DNA of 64,000 nucleotides from Bacteroidota bacterium (GTDB taxonomy: Bacteria > Bacteroidota > Bacteroidia > Chitinophagales > Chitinophagaceae), in the NCBI GenBank assembly GCA_018268035.1, contig JAFDXI010000145.1, positions 1 through 64,000 on the forward strand, in the 5' to 3' direction. Shown here piece by piece: positions 1 through 9,842 of this stretch; positions within the stretch are counted from its first letter, which is position 1; each line of letters begins with the position of its first letter. The position numbers and the translations under genes were made by a program. A model generated the notes under the pieces. The model was not told the DNA's origin. It ran no database searches and saw nothing but the letters and a program-made list of their open reading frames with translations.

Positions 1-282
1 GGAGTAATTCTTACCAGGGTAGGCAATAATGGAACATTTTATTATCCAAAATTAGATTTGATTGCTACAGTATTATTTTCAGATGGTTTGGCAGACCTGC
101 CTCTAACTATTCCGAGGGTGCGTAGTAAAATGGTATATTTAAGAGAAAATCCAATATGTGTAATCAGGGAAAAATCTCCTTTTAAAAATATGTATGTGGA
201 TGTGCATTATGAAATGAACATTAAATCTGCAAATTTAGAAGAGTTTAAAATTAAACCTGAGCAATATAATTTTGAACCATGA
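1..282 (+). CDS. 3' end of an unknown gene (5' truncated by window edge)
   Basis: The reading frame is open from the first base and ends at TGA 280-282, giving about 93 visible residues. The true start lies outside the window. I do not recognise the family. The visible part has alternating hydrophobic and polar residues, no obvious membrane segment and no catalytic motif. Its stop overlaps the start of the next gene by four bases (ATGA at 279-282), so the two are probably co-transcribed and translationally coupled. An in-frame TTG at 58 could give a shorter protein, but the uninterrupted frame upstream of it makes a larger gene more likely. Confidence 0.6.
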   Translation, partial: GVILTRVGNNGTFYYPKLDLIATVLFSDGLADLPLTIPRVRSKMVYLRENPICVIREKSPFKNMYVDVHYEMNIKSANLEEFKIKPEQYNFEP

Positions 283-917
283 GAAAAGTGTTGTCAGCTA
301 TCATCAACAATGCTCTGATAATTATCATCCCATTACTTTTTAAGCCATCGTTAATTATTAATTACAAGATTATAATTATTGAAGTTGTAACTTTTGCACT
401 CTGGCTGACACAACCGGTTTTTAGTTTGGAAGAAACCAGGCAGTCAAAAGAAAATGATAAGTTCTCCGTCTTATTAATTTTGATTATGTCAGTTATCAGC
501 ATTGTTACACCTGTAGTTGATTGGGCATATTTTAAAAATGATTTTAATTATTTTGGTGAATGGCAATGTGTTTCAATTGTTTTAATTCTGGCAGGTCTTG
601 GCATAAGGATTTGGTCTATCCGGCAATTGGGCAACTTATTTACACCAACAGTGCAAATACAGGAAAGCCATAACTTAATTACCAGTGGCCCATATTCATT
701 AGTAAGGCATCCAAGTTATCTGGGTGCATTTTTATGTATCATAAGTGGACCAATACTTTTAAATAGCCTGCTTGGATTTATAACAGCGATTATTGCAATG
801 GGTACAGCTTATTATTTCAGGATTGTGATGGAAGAAAAAAAGTTATTACTTCATTTTGGAGATGAATATATACAATACAAAAAAATGACTAAAGCATTTA
901 TTCCATTTATTTTTTAA
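279..917 (+). CDS. Isoprenylcysteine carboxyl methyltransferase (ICMT)-like membrane methyltransferase
   Basis: This 212-residue integral membrane protein has several hydrophobic helices in the first 130 residues. It then carries the C-terminal signature of the ICMT/phospholipid methyltransferase superfamily: a GPYSLVRHPSYLG segment and, near the end, an EEKKLLLHFGDEY..Y motif. In this superfamily that region binds S-adenosylmethionine at the membrane face. Bacterial members methylate various, mostly unknown, lipid or isoprenoid-like substrates, so the substrate here is unassigned. The start overlaps the preceding stop by four bases, and the next gene begins 8 bases after the stop, which suggests an operon leading into the sensor kinase genes. 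Confidence 0.8.
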   Translation: MRKVLSAIINNALIIIIPLLFKPSLIINYKIIIIEVVTFALWLTQPVFSLEETRQSKENDKFSVLLILIMSVISIVTPVVDWAYFKNDFNYFGEWQCVSIVLILAGLGIRIWSIRQLGNLFTPTVQIQESHNLITSGPYSLVRHPSYLGAFLCIISGPILLNSLLGFITAIIAMGTAYYFRIVMEEKKLLLHFGDEYIQYKKMTKAFIPFIF

Positions 918-925
918 AATTTAGT

Positions 926-3103
926 ATGGTTATAAGAATAAGATTGATATTCTTATTATTGGTGATAACAGGTAAAGGTTTTCTTTTTGCCCAACCTTTT
1001 ACAATTACAGAGAGTACTCCAAGTGTTTTTATTTCAAATGGAGCAAAATATCTTATTGACAAAAGCAATACAATATCTGTTGAACAAATCAACAGTAAGG
1101 ATTTGTTTAATTCACGGCAAGGTAGCAGCACTCCCGTTTTTAAAGAAAATATCAGAAGTGTTTGGGTGAGGTTTGAAACTTTGAATCAGTCTTCACACGA
1201 AGTTTTTCTTGATATTCCCTATACAAATATTGGTAGTGTATCACTCTACAGACTGCAACATGATTCGATAGTGTTTATTGAAACTTCCGGCAACAATATT
1301 CCTGTAAATAAATATGAACCTGGTAATCCAAATATTGTTTTTAACCTTCATCTGCCTCAAAATGTTCAAACAGTTTATTATCTCCATGTGGAGAGTGTGC
1401 ATCCAATAATTTTGCCGATGTATCTTTCCACACGTGAGTCATTGGTGAGCAGCAGCGCAATAAAAAATTTTTTTATTGGCTTCTATTTCGGTTTGCTGAT
1501 GGTTGCTTTTTTCTATAACTTTTTCCTTTTTGTCTCCACCAAAGACATCAACTATTTTTATTATATCCTTTATGTTTTTGCTCTGATACTTGCTCAGCTT
1601 TGTGCTTCAGGATATGGATATTTTTATCTGTGGCCAAATAGTCCGGGGGTAAATACCCTTTCTTTGTTGTGGGCTTCTTATTTTTCAGGTATCACTGCAT
1701 TTATTTTTTCTATCTTTTTTCTCAGGATCAAATTTTATCTTCCTAAAGTTTTTCCATATTTATTGGTCATCTTTTTTATTTACCTGGTTGGCCTCATAGC
1801 GTCTTTGTTTGACGCATATAGTTTAAGTTATACCATTTTAAATTATAATAGTCTATTCAATGGGGTTTTAGCTTTGATCATTTCAATATTAATTATAAAA
1901 AAGGGATTTAAAACAGCTGTCTTTTATTTAATTGCCTGGGCTTCTTTCCTTGTGTCAGTTATTATTTTAGTGCTGCGAAATCTCAATATTTTGCCTTATA
2001 ATAATTTTACTGCATCTTCTATTTATATAGGTTCAGCTATTGAAATCATTCTGCTTTCAATAGCATTGGCTGACCGTATCAACACCCTGAAAAAGGAAAA
2101 AGAGCTATCTCAGGCAGAAGCTCTGCAACGCGCTACTGAAAATGAAAAACTGGTTAACGAACAAAATATATTGCTGGAACAAAAAGTAAATTTGAGAACA
2201 ACTGAATTACAGACAACTAATAATCAACTCAACAGTACATTGGCGAACCTGAAGGATACACAAACTCAGTTGGTGGAAGCAGAAAAAATGGCATCATTAG
2301 GCCAGTTGACAGCAGGTATTGCTCATGAAATCAATAACCCGATCAATTTTGTGAAATCTAATATAACCCCATTGCGTTTAGATGTTAAAGATTTGATGGA
2401 AGTGCTGAATGCTTATAATGAATTGCATACATTAAATGGTGATCCAAATAAGTATAAACAAAAACTGGAATCCATTAAAGAATTGAAAGAAGATATTGAT
2501 TTACCTTATGTGCAAAAAGAAATTAATAATCTGATTGCAGGTATAGAAGAGGGAGCTGAAAGAACTGCAGAAATTGTGAGAGGCCTTCGCACTTTCAGCA
2601 GGATTGATGAAGCTGCACTTAAACTGGTCAATATACATGATGGGCTTTTATCAACCATTGTCTTATTAAAAAACAATATACCTTATTATGTAAAAGTGGT
2701 AAAAGATTTCCAATCTCAGGGAGAAATAGAGTGTTTCCCCGGAAAGCTGAACCAGGTTTTTATGAATATTCTGACCAATGCGGTGCAAGCTATAACTTCT
2801 AAACCCAATAGACTGGAAGAAGAAACGTTAACAATTAAGACAAGAGATCTTGATGACGGGCTAATTGAAGTGTCAATAAAAGATTCAGGCATGGGAATGA
2901 CAGAAGAAGTGAAACATCGTATTTTTGAACCATTCTTTACAACAAAAGATGTTGGAGAAGGAACAGGTTTGGGAATGGCAATTGTATTTAAAATAATTCA
3001 AAAACACAACGGTAAAATAAATATTATTACCGCCCCGGGTGAAGGAGCAGAATTTATAATAACTTTACCTAACAGATACCAGGGGCAGGAGGGTCAAGAT
3101 TAA
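926..3103 (+). CDS. 7TMR-DISM-type sensor histidine kinase
   Basis: This is a 725-residue membrane sensor kinase. A signal peptide (about residues 1-22) precedes an extracytoplasmic beta-rich domain of 7TMR-DISMED2 type (about 25-165). Seven hydrophobic helices (about 180-385), a coiled coil (about 390-450) and a kinase core follow. The phospho-acceptor is His467 in an [10 protein letters not shown] box. The ATPase domain has a DSGMGM G1 box, a [15 protein letters not shown] lid and a G2 glycine region. The extracytoplasmic domain of this class is thought to bind carbohydrates or other small ligands, but the ligand is unknown here. It is followed 28 bases later by a second kinase with an N-terminal receiver, its likely partner. 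Confidence 0.9.
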   Translation: MVIRIRLIFLLLVITGKGFLFAQPFTITESTPSVFISNGAKYLIDKSNTISVEQINSKDLFNSRQGSSTPVFKENIRSVWVRFETLNQSSHEVFLDIPYTNIGSVSLYRLQHDSIVFIETSGNNIPVNKYEPGNPNIVFNLHLPQNVQTVYYLHVESVHPIILPMYLSTRESLVSSSAIKNFFIGFYFGLLMVAFFYNFFLFVSTKDINYFYYILYVFALILAQLCASGYGYFYLWPNSPGVNTLSLLWASYFSGITAFIFSIFFLRIKFYLPKVFPYLLVIFFIYLVGLIASLFDAYSLSYTILNYNSLFNGVLALIISILIIKKGFKTAVFYLIAWASFLVSVIILVLRNLNILPYNNFTASSIYIGSAIEIILLSIALADRINTLKKEKELSQAEALQRATENEKLVNEQNILLEQKVNLRTTELQTTNNQLNSTLANLKDTQTQLVEAEKMASLGQLTAGIAHEINNPINFVKSNITPLRLDVKDLMEVLNAYNELHTLNGDPNKYKQKLESIKELKEDIDLPYVQKEINNLIAGIEEGAERTAEIVRGLRTFSRIDEAALKLVNIHDGLLSTIVLLKNNIPYYVKVVKDFQSQGEIECFPGKLNQVFMNILTNAVQAITSKPNRLEEETLTIKTRDLDDGLIEVSIKDSGMGMTEEVKHRIFEPFFTTKDVGEGTGLGMAIVFKIIQKHNGKINIITAPGEGAEFIITLPNRYQGQEGQD

Positions 3104-3131
3104 ATAACAGTCCATACTAAGAAAAGCCAAT

Positions 3132-4250
3132 ATGTATCCCGAAGACAAAAAAATCAGAGTACTTTATATAGATGATGAGATCAATAACCTCTTATCATTT
3201 CAGGCAGCATTCAGGCGTAAGTACAAAATATTTATTGCATCATCAGGCGCTGAGGGCTTGAATATTCTGAATGATGAAAAAGATATTCAGGTAATCATCT
3301 GCGACCAGAGAATGCCTCATTCTACCGGCGTTGAATTTTTCCAGGTAGTACGTAAAGCTTTTCCTCAACCGGTGCGTATTTTACTTACCGGTTATACAGA
3401 TGCTGAAGCTATCATTGATGCAATCAATAAGGGTGAAATATTCCGCTATATTAAAAAGCCATGGGATGAATTTGAATTGCAGAACGCTGTTCAAAATGCA
3501 TTTGAGCTCTACTCTACCCGCCTTCAGTTGAAAAGAAAAATCAGTGAATTAGAAAGAACAAATGATGAGCTGAATCGTTTTGTTTATAGTACTTCTCATG
3601 ACCTGCGATCACCCCTTGCTTCTGTTATGGGTATTCTTAATCTTGCACGTATGGAAAATTCTGTAGTTGATCCTAACAACTACATGGGCATGATAGAAAC
3701 CTGTATGAATAAAATGGATATCTTCATTCAGAAGATTATTGAATATTATAAAAGTGTCAGAGTGGATGAAGAAATTACTGAGATTAATTTTTCAAGTATG
3801 CTGAAAGACAGCATTGAGATTTGCAAAATGCAAAAGCCGTCTATAGGTTTTGAACTTTCTGTAGATCAACCAGTAACATTTTGTAACGATTCATTCCGGG
3901 TTTCAATCATCATTGATAACCTAATTTCCAATGCAGTTAAATACCAGAAACCACAAACTGATAATCCTAAAGTAATTGTCAGGGTTAAAACCGATGAAGC
4001 CAAAGCACAGGTGGAAATTGAAGACAATGGAATTGGTATTGTGGAAGATCATCTGAATAATATTTTTAAAATGTTTTTCCGCAGTACATCACAGGTGAAT
4101 GGATTAGGAATCGGACTGTATATTGTAAAAGAAGCATTGGCAAGAATAGGTGGAGATATCTCAGTGTCTTCAACTTATGGGATTGGAACCACTTTCCGGA
4201 TTATTATACCTAACCTTACTAAGAAACAGGAAAAAGCACTGCTTAATTAG
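3132..4250 (+). CDS. Receiver-first hybrid histidine kinase (REC-HisKA-HATPase)
   Basis: This soluble 372-residue protein begins with a receiver domain (about 6-125): an acidic IDDE pocket, phospho-acceptor Asp58 in ICDQRMP, Thr in LLTGYTD and Lys in IKKPW. A short coiled coil leads to a HisKA domain with His156 (STSHDLRSPL) and an ATPase domain with N-box residues, DNGIGI and GLGIGLYIVKEA. There is no DNA-binding output. Receiver-first kinases usually take a phosphoryl group from an upstream kinase and change their own kinase activity. The gene lies 28 bases after the 7TMR-DISM kinase, so a linear relay between the two is likely, although the final output regulator is not adjacent. Confidence 0.88.
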   Translation: MYPEDKKIRVLYIDDEINNLLSFQAAFRRKYKIFIASSGAEGLNILNDEKDIQVIICDQRMPHSTGVEFFQVVRKAFPQPVRILLTGYTDAEAIIDAINKGEIFRYIKKPWDEFELQNAVQNAFELYSTRLQLKRKISELERTNDELNRFVYSTSHDLRSPLASVMGILNLARMENSVVDPNNYMGMIETCMNKMDIFIQKIIEYYKSVRVDEEITEINFSSMLKDSIEICKMQKPSIGFELSVDQPVTFCNDSFRVSIIIDNLISNAVKYQKPQTDNPKVIVRVKTDEAKAQVEIEDNGIGIVEDHLNNIFKMFFRSTSQVNGLGIGLYIVKEALARIGGDISVSSTYGIGTTFRIIIPNLTKKQEKALLN

Positions 4251-4298
4251 CATTTCCTTTTCATTAAATATTTTTTATTTCACTGATATTTGAAGTGT

Positions 4299-4772
4299 AT
4301 GAAAATGTCGGGAATATTTATTACTGTGCTTACATTGATTGTAAGTTCTTTCTGCCTTCCTGGTTTTGCTCAATCTACAAAGGCATCAGAAAAATCGCAA
4401 CAGGGTATTAATTTTATTGAAAACGACTGGGACCTTGCACTTAAGAATGCCAAAGAAAATAATAAGCTCGTATTTCTTGACATTTATGCAACCTGGTGTG
4501 GTCCTTGTAAATTGTTGAAACAGTACACTTTTTCTGATGCTAAAACAGGTGATTTTTTTAATAAGAATTTTGTAAATGTTTCTATTGATGGTGAGAAAGG
4601 CATCGGTCCGGCACTTGCCCGCCAGTATTCTATTGAAGGGTATCCAACTATGGTTGTAACTGATTCTACCGGAAAGCCGGTCTTAATTACTGCAGGGTAT
4701 ATTCCAACTGATGTATTGATGCAATTTGCCAACGAAGCATTAAAGAGAGATGGCCGCAAACCAGCAATGTGA
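4299..4772 (+). CDS. Secreted thioredoxin-fold protein
   Basis: This is a 157-residue protein with an N-terminal signal peptide (MKMSGIFITVLTLIVSSFC, cleavage probably after GFAQ) and a thioredoxin domain. The redox motif is WCGPCK within YATWCGPCKLLKQ, and the cis-proline region is GYPTMVV. It resembles the DUF255/thioredoxin-7-like proteins of Bacteroidota that act in the periplasm as disulfide reductases or isomerases. I chose ATG 4299 rather than the in-frame TTG at 4290 because it starts a standard signal peptide. It follows the two kinase genes on the same strand, but the spacing (48 bases) does not prove co-transcription. Confidence 0.85.
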   Translation: MKMSGIFITVLTLIVSSFCLPGFAQSTKASEKSQQGINFIENDWDLALKNAKENNKLVFLDIYATWCGPCKLLKQYTFSDAKTGDFFNKNFVNVSIDGEKGIGPALARQYSIEGYPTMVVTDSTGKPVLITAGYIPTDVLMQFANEALKRDGRKPAM

Positions 4773-4883
4773 TGTTTTGTTTTTTTTGATTTCTATTAAT
4801 AATGTGGATGTATTTGTAACAATTGCATTAACCGTCAATATAAAAAATATTACTGCAATAATATAACTCCGTAATTTACCTGC

Positions 4884-5003
4884 GTGCAAAACGAAAATAA
4901 AATACCATTATTTAAAAACTGGCATAACTGGTATGTGATGGTGATTGCTTTTTTGTTAGGATTGATTATTTTCTTCACCTGGTTCACCTATCATTTTTCA
5001 TGA
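4884..5003 (+). CDS. Small single-pass membrane protein (39 aa) translationally coupled to the symporter
   Basis: A GTG-started frame encodes 39 residues: a polar aromatic N-terminus (MQNENKIPLFKNWHNWY), one strongly hydrophobic helix of about 18 residues, and a short C-terminus ending in YHFS. Its TGA stop (5001-5003) overlaps the symporter's ATG (5000-5002). The overlap, the perfect transmembrane pattern and the position before an SSS transporter suggest a real gene. It is analogous in place, though not in sequence, to the small DUF485-type protein encoded before the acetate permease ActP. No family assignment is made. The GTG start is the only plausible one in the frame near this position. 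Confidence 0.6.
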   Translation: MQNENKIPLFKNWHNWYVMVIAFLLGLIIFFTWFTYHFS

Positions 5004-6724
5004 GTGGTATTGACTGGATAGTATTAGTTATAACACTGCTATTGATTGTAGTGTATGGATTATATAAAAGCCGTACAAGCCGAAACCTTGAAGGTTATTT
5101 TCTCAGCAACCGTAATATGCCCTGGTGGATTGTATTGCTGAGCATCATGGGGACACAGGCAAGCGCTATCACTTTTCTTTCTGCTCCAGGTCAGGCATTT
5201 ACTGATGGAATGCGCTTTGTGCAATATTATTTCGGCCTTCCACTGGCAATGGTGGTTTTGTGTATCACATTTGTTCCCGCTTTTTCAAGGCTAAAAGTTT
5301 TCACACCTTACGAGTTTTTAGAACAACGTTTTGATGTTAAAACAAGAACCTTTACTGCGGCATTGTTTTTATTATCAAGAGGTTTTTCTACCGGCATCAG
5401 TGTGTATGCACCATCAATAATTATTTCATCCATTTTTGGATGGAATATTTTTTACACCAATATTTTGATGGGTGGTATATTGATAATTTATACAGTTAGC
5501 GGTGGTGCAAAAGCAGTTGCTTACACACAACAGTTACAACTAATCATCATCATTACTGCTATGTGCATTGCAGGTTATTATATTGTGCATTTGTTGCCGG
5601 CTAATATCAGTTTTGCAGATGCTTTGCATGTGAGTGGCGCTTCAGGAAAATTAAATGCTATCACCACAGGGTTTGATAAAGATGGTTTTGAATGGAAAGA
5701 CAAATACAATATCATCAGTGGTGTTATCGGTGGTTTTTTCCTGGCATTGAGTTATTTTGGAACAGACCATAGCCAGGTGGGCAGGTATCTTACAGCAAAA
5801 GATTCTACGCAAAGCAAGCTGAGTTTATTAATGAACGGACTTGTAAAAGTTCCTATGCAATTTTCAATTTTATTATTAGGTGCATTGTTGTTTGTGTTTT
5901 ACCAGTTTCAACCATCACCTGTGTTTTTTAATAAAGCAGTTGAAACAAAATCTTATAGTAATGTGTATGGCGACTCATTGAAAAAAATTAGCGCTGCATT
6001 TGATGTTGTGAATGATAAACAAAGAACAATCGCAGTAGATTATGTGACTGCATTAGAAAATGAAAATGATTCATCAGTAAGGTTGAAATCTGAATTGAAA
6101 CAACTCAATACAAAAGCTGATGGCTTGCGTCAACAATATAAATCTGTTTTGAAAAATGCAGATGCTTCTGCAGATACCAATGATACCAATTATATCTTTT
6201 TGAGGTTTGTGATGGATAACCTGCCGAAAGGATTGGTGGGATTATTGATTGCAGTAATTTTTCTTGCATCATGGGGTTCTATTGCAGCGGCATTAAACTC
6301 GCTGGCAAGTTGTTCCATGATTGATTTTTATGTGAGGTTCAAAAAAAATAAAAATTATAATGAGGATGAACATCATTACAAAGTATCCAAATGGTTCACA
6401 CTTTTCTGGGGCGTATTCTGTATTATAATTGCAGGGTTTGCAAACAGAATGGGTAGTTTGATAGAAGCGGTGAATGTCTTGGGCTCATTATTTTACGGTG
6501 TCATACTCGGGATATTTTTAGTTGCATTTTACATAAAAAAAATCGGTGGCCATGCTGTTTTCTGGTCAGCGATTATTTCAGAAATCATTGTTGTGATTTT
6601 GTTTGTGCTTGATAGCAACAATATAATCGGTTTGGGTTTCTTATGGCTGAATGTAGTGGGGGCAATAGCTGTAATTCTGCTCGGAACATTGATACAGCAA
6701 TTTCAAAAAAAGATAACTGCTTAA
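5000..6724 (+). CDS. Sodium:solute symporter (SSS family)
   Basis: This 574-residue integral membrane protein has about 13-14 hydrophobic helices. The N-terminal helix is followed by the R..EGYFLSNRNMPWW segment typical of SSS transporters. A YTVSGGAKAVAYTQQLQ motif (about residues 160-180) and the GTDHSQVGRYL region match the sodium-solute symporter core. A hydrophilic stretch of about 90 residues (about 310-400) interrupts the later helices, as in the longer Bacteroidota members. Residue reading alone cannot tell the substrate; sugars, sialic acid and carboxylates are all possible. The upstream 39-residue membrane protein overlaps its start codon. Confidence 0.88.
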   Translation: MSGIDWIVLVITLLLIVVYGLYKSRTSRNLEGYFLSNRNMPWWIVLLSIMGTQASAITFLSAPGQAFTDGMRFVQYYFGLPLAMVVLCITFVPAFSRLKVFTPYEFLEQRFDVKTRTFTAALFLLSRGFSTGISVYAPSIIISSIFGWNIFYTNILMGGILIIYTVSGGAKAVAYTQQLQLIIIITAMCIAGYYIVHLLPANISFADALHVSGASGKLNAITTGFDKDGFEWKDKYNIISGVIGGFFLALSYFGTDHSQVGRYLTAKDSTQSKLSLLMNGLVKVPMQFSILLLGALLFVFYQFQPSPVFFNKAVETKSYSNVYGDSLKKISAAFDVVNDKQRTIAVDYVTALENENDSSVRLKSELKQLNTKADGLRQQYKSVLKNADASADTNDTNYIFLRFVMDNLPKGLVGLLIAVIFLASWGSIAAALNSLASCSMIDFYVRFKKNKNYNEDEHHYKVSKWFTLFWGVFCIIIAGFANRMGSLIEAVNVLGSLFYGVILGIFLVAFYIKKIGGHAVFWSAIISEIIVVILFVLDSNNIIGLGFLWLNVVGAIAVILLGTLIQQFQKKITA

Positions 6725-6781
6725 TTATTTTTGTTTGATTAAATACATCACCGCTACTTTGCATTTTTTATAAACAGGCAC

Positions 6782-7297
6782 ATGCGTTATATAAAGTTTT
6801 CCATAATTGGTTTAATTGTATTATTTGTATTGTTGACTTTTATTGGTTTGCTGATGCCATCAGTGGTTATGGTTGGACGTTCTGCAACAATTGGCGCCCC
6901 ATTGGATTCTGTGCGATATTATACAAATGATCCTGCCAACTGGCGATACTGGATTAATGGAGCAGATACAGCATTCTATAAACAATTAACACCTGCTACC
7001 GGCCTGAAAGGTTCAGAATTAATATTGGGAACTTATACTATAACAGTTTTGGAAAATGATCCTGATACAATATATACTTTATGGCAAGGGCAAAGCACCA
7101 AAGAACATATCAATAAACTTGATCTCGCCAATAATAATACCGGTGATTCAACCATTGTAAACTGGGCATTTCAACAGCAGTTGAGTTGGTATCCCTGGGA
7201 AAGGCTTGGCGCAATGCTATTTGATAAAGTATATGGTCCATCCATGGAAGTGAGTTTGTTAAAACTTAAAAAAGTTTGTGAAAAACAACAATATTAA
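6782..7297 (+). CDS. SRPBCC-like protein with N-terminal membrane anchor
   Basis: This 171-residue protein has an N-terminal hydrophobic helix (about 5-28) and then a domain resembling the SRPBCC/polyketide-cyclase helix-grip fold. It opens with a beta strand and the APLDSVRYYTNDPANWRYW segment, and later carries paired strands ending in a long C-terminal helix. Members usually bind hydrophobic ligands, and no catalytic residues can be assigned. The gene lies 57 bases after the symporter in the same direction. A functional link to the transporter is possible but not shown. Confidence 0.6.
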   Translation: MRYIKFSIIGLIVLFVLLTFIGLLMPSVVMVGRSATIGAPLDSVRYYTNDPANWRYWINGADTAFYKQLTPATGLKGSELILGTYTITVLENDPDTIYTLWQGQSTKEHINKLDLANNNTGDSTIVNWAFQQQLSWYPWERLGAMLFDKVYGPSMEVSLLKLKKVCEKQQY

Positions 7298-7505
7298 TTT
7301 TTATAATTAATGCATTGTTCCCTTTTTAAGGAACAGCTTCATTTTCTGTTTTGCCTGTTTTAATTTCTTTGTTTTAATATTGCACGGCTCGCATGATGCA
7401 AAACTATGATGTGAAGCAGAAAATATTTTCCCGGGGGTAATCCTGGATAAAAGTGACAACCGTGATGCCACGATGTGAATGAAAGTCACCTTAAAAATAA
7501 AATGA

Positions 7506-9842
7506 ATGGCAAAGAATTTATTGATAGTTGAAAGCCCGGCAAAAGCAAAAACCATCGAAAAATACCTGGGCAGTGATTTTGAAGTGAAAAGCTCTTATGG
7601 TCATATCCGTGATCTTGAAAAGGATGATATGGGTATTGATATTAATAACAACTACGCTCCGAGATATATTATTCCCGCTGATAAACAAAAAGTAGTTAAA
7701 GAATTAAAATCACTTGCAAAGAAATCTGGTGAAGTATGGCTGGCAACGGATGAGGACCGTGAAGGAGAAGCTATAAGCTGGCATTTATGTGAAGTGCTTG
7801 GATTAGATCCGGTTAAAACAAAAAGAATCGTTTTTCATGAGATTACAAAGCCTGCTATACAGGGCGCAGTGCAACACCCACGCACTGTGGATATGCATTT
7901 AGTGAACGCACAACAGGCCAGAAGAATATTAGACAGGATTGTTGGTTTTGAAATCAGCCCGGTTTTATGGCGCAAAATGAGTATGCGCAATTCTTTAAGT
8001 GCAGGCCGTGTGCAAAGTGTAGCGGTGCGATTGATTGCTGAAAGAGAAAGGGAAATCAATGCATTTCAACCGGTGAGCAGTTTTAAAATTGAAGCTGTCT
8101 TTAGTGGTAAAGATATCAATGATAAAAATGTAAGTTTTAAAGCTGAAGGTAGCCGGCAGAAAAGTGCAGATGATGCAGAAACATTTTTGAAAAGCTGTAT
8201 TGATGCAAAATATACTGTGAGTGATATACAGATGAAGCCTGCAAAAAAATCACCTGCCGCACCATTTACTACATCTACACTGCAGCAGGAAGCAAGCCGT
8301 AAACTGGGTTATAGCGTTAGCAAAACTATGTTGCTGGCACAGAAATTATATGAAAGCGGTAATATCACATACATGCGAACTGACAGTGTGAATTTGAGTG
8401 ATACCGCTTTGAATGATATTCATTCCAATATCAGTCAACAGTTTGCTACAAATTATTTACAAACTCGCCAATACAAAAAAAAAAATGAATCGGCTCAGAA
8501 AGCACATGAAGCTATCCGCCCTACTTATATCGAAAATGTTTCTGTAGATGATGCTGATACAAAACGTTTGTATGAACTGATCTGGAAGCGCACAATTGCC
8601 AGCCAGATGAGTGATGCAGAATTTGAAAAAACAACAGCAAGGATTGCCATATCAACCAATCATCAGGAATTATCTGCACAAGGTGAAGTGATGAAGTTTG
8701 ATGGGTTCCTGAAAGTTTATATTGAAGATAAAGATGATGAAGATGTAACTGATGAAGATGCAGAAGGCATGTTGCCTCAACTTTCTGTTGGGCAGGATTT
8801 ATCATTAAATGAAATGCAGGCTATAGAACGTTTTACAAGGCCTGCTCCAAGATATACTGAAGCATCACTCGTAAAAAAGCTGGAAGAGTTAGGTATTGGA
8901 AGACCTTCAACTTATGCACCAACAATTACAACTGTTTTGAAAAGAGGTTATGTAGAGAAAAGAGATAAGACGGGAGTGTTGAGAGATTACAGGGTGATAG
9001 TTTTAAAAGAAGATAAAATAAACAGTAAAACGGAACAGGAAACTACCGGTGCAGAACGATCAAAATTATTTCCGACTGATCTCGGATTAGTGGTTACCGA
9101 TTTTCTCGTTGAATATTTTTCAGATATCATGGATTATGGATTTACTGCAAGAATTGAAGAAGAGTTTGATGATATTGCTGATGGGAAAAAACAATGGGAA
9201 AAAACGATTGATGGTTTTTATAAACCTTTCAAAAAAGATGTTGAACATACCCTTGAAAATGCAGAACGGATAAAAGGTGAAAGAGAATTAGGTGAAGATC
9301 CGGTGTCAGGAAAAAAAGTGTTTGCCCGTATGGGCAGGTATGGCCCAATGGTTCAGATTGGTGATGTGAATGATGAAGAAAAACCACGCTTTGCCAAATT
9401 AAAATCAACGCAGAGCATTGAGACTATCAATTTTGAGGAAGCAATGGAATTATTTAAATTACCAAGAACACTTGGTGAGTTTGAAGGGAGTGAAGTGACA
9501 GTAAATATTGGAAGGTTTGGCCCCTTCATCGCCCACGATAAAAAATTCTATTCATTAAATAAAGAGTTCGACCCATATACTATTACGTTAGAACAGGCTG
9601 AACCTATAATTGTAGAAAAACGGAAGGCAAAAGATGAACGTACTATCAAAGTTTTTGAAAAAGAAAAGATACAGGTTCTTCGAGGTCCTTACGGCCCATA
9701 TTTAAAACAAGGGCTGCGTAATTATAAACTTACCAAAGAACAACAGGAGCGTGCTGCTGATTTGGAAATTGATGAAGCAAAACAAATCATTGAAGAAATC
9801 AAAGCAAATCCTCCAAAGAAATCATCAAGGAAGAAGAAATGA
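7506..9842 (+). CDS. topA: DNA topoisomerase I
   Basis: This is a 778-residue type IA topoisomerase that relaxes negative supercoils through a transient 5'-phosphotyrosine. The Toprim domain opens the protein (LLIVESPAKAKTI, DEDREGEAISWH), and the active-site Tyr289 lies in YMRTDSVNLS. The conserved GIGRPSTYAP segment is present. Instead of cysteine zinc ribbons, the C-terminus carries glycine-rich Toprim C-terminal repeats (GRYGPMVQ, GRFGPFIA, GPYGPYLKQG) and a lysine-rich tail, as is usual in Bacteroidota. The run of 11 A residues near 8474-8485 is read in frame. The remains of a decayed aminotransferase gene overlap its last 18 bases from the other strand. Confidence 0.97.
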   Translation: MAKNLLIVESPAKAKTIEKYLGSDFEVKSSYGHIRDLEKDDMGIDINNNYAPRYIIPADKQKVVKELKSLAKKSGEVWLATDEDREGEAISWHLCEVLGLDPVKTKRIVFHEITKPAIQGAVQHPRTVDMHLVNAQQARRILDRIVGFEISPVLWRKMSMRNSLSAGRVQSVAVRLIAEREREINAFQPVSSFKIEAVFSGKDINDKNVSFKAEGSRQKSADDAETFLKSCIDAKYTVSDIQMKPAKKSPAAPFTTSTLQQEASRKLGYSVSKTMLLAQKLYESGNITYMRTDSVNLSDTALNDIHSNISQQFATNYLQTRQYKKKNESAQKAHEAIRPTYIENVSVDDADTKRLYELIWKRTIASQMSDAEFEKTTARIAISTNHQELSAQGEVMKFDGFLKVYIEDKDDEDVTDEDAEGMLPQLSVGQDLSLNEMQAIERFTRPAPRYTEASLVKKLEELGIGRPSTYAPTITTVLKRGYVEKRDKTGVLRDYRVIVLKEDKINSKTEQETTGAERSKLFPTDLGLVVTDFLVEYFSDIMDYGFTARIEEEFDDIADGKKQWEKTIDGFYKPFKKDVEHTLENAERIKGERELGEDPVSGKKVFARMGRYGPMVQIGDVNDEEKPRFAKLKSTQSIETINFEEAMELFKLPRTLGEFEGSEVTVNIGRFGPFIAHDKKFYSLNKEFDPYTITLEQAEPIIVEKRKAKDERTIKVFEKEKIQVLRGPYGPYLKQGLRNYKLTKEQQERAADLEIDEAKQIIEEIKANPPKKSSRKKK

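Noticed and set aside
7307-7555. An 82-residue minus-strand frame between the SRPBCC gene and topA
   Set aside because: It runs into the start of topA, has no domain or signal features and looks like a chance frame.
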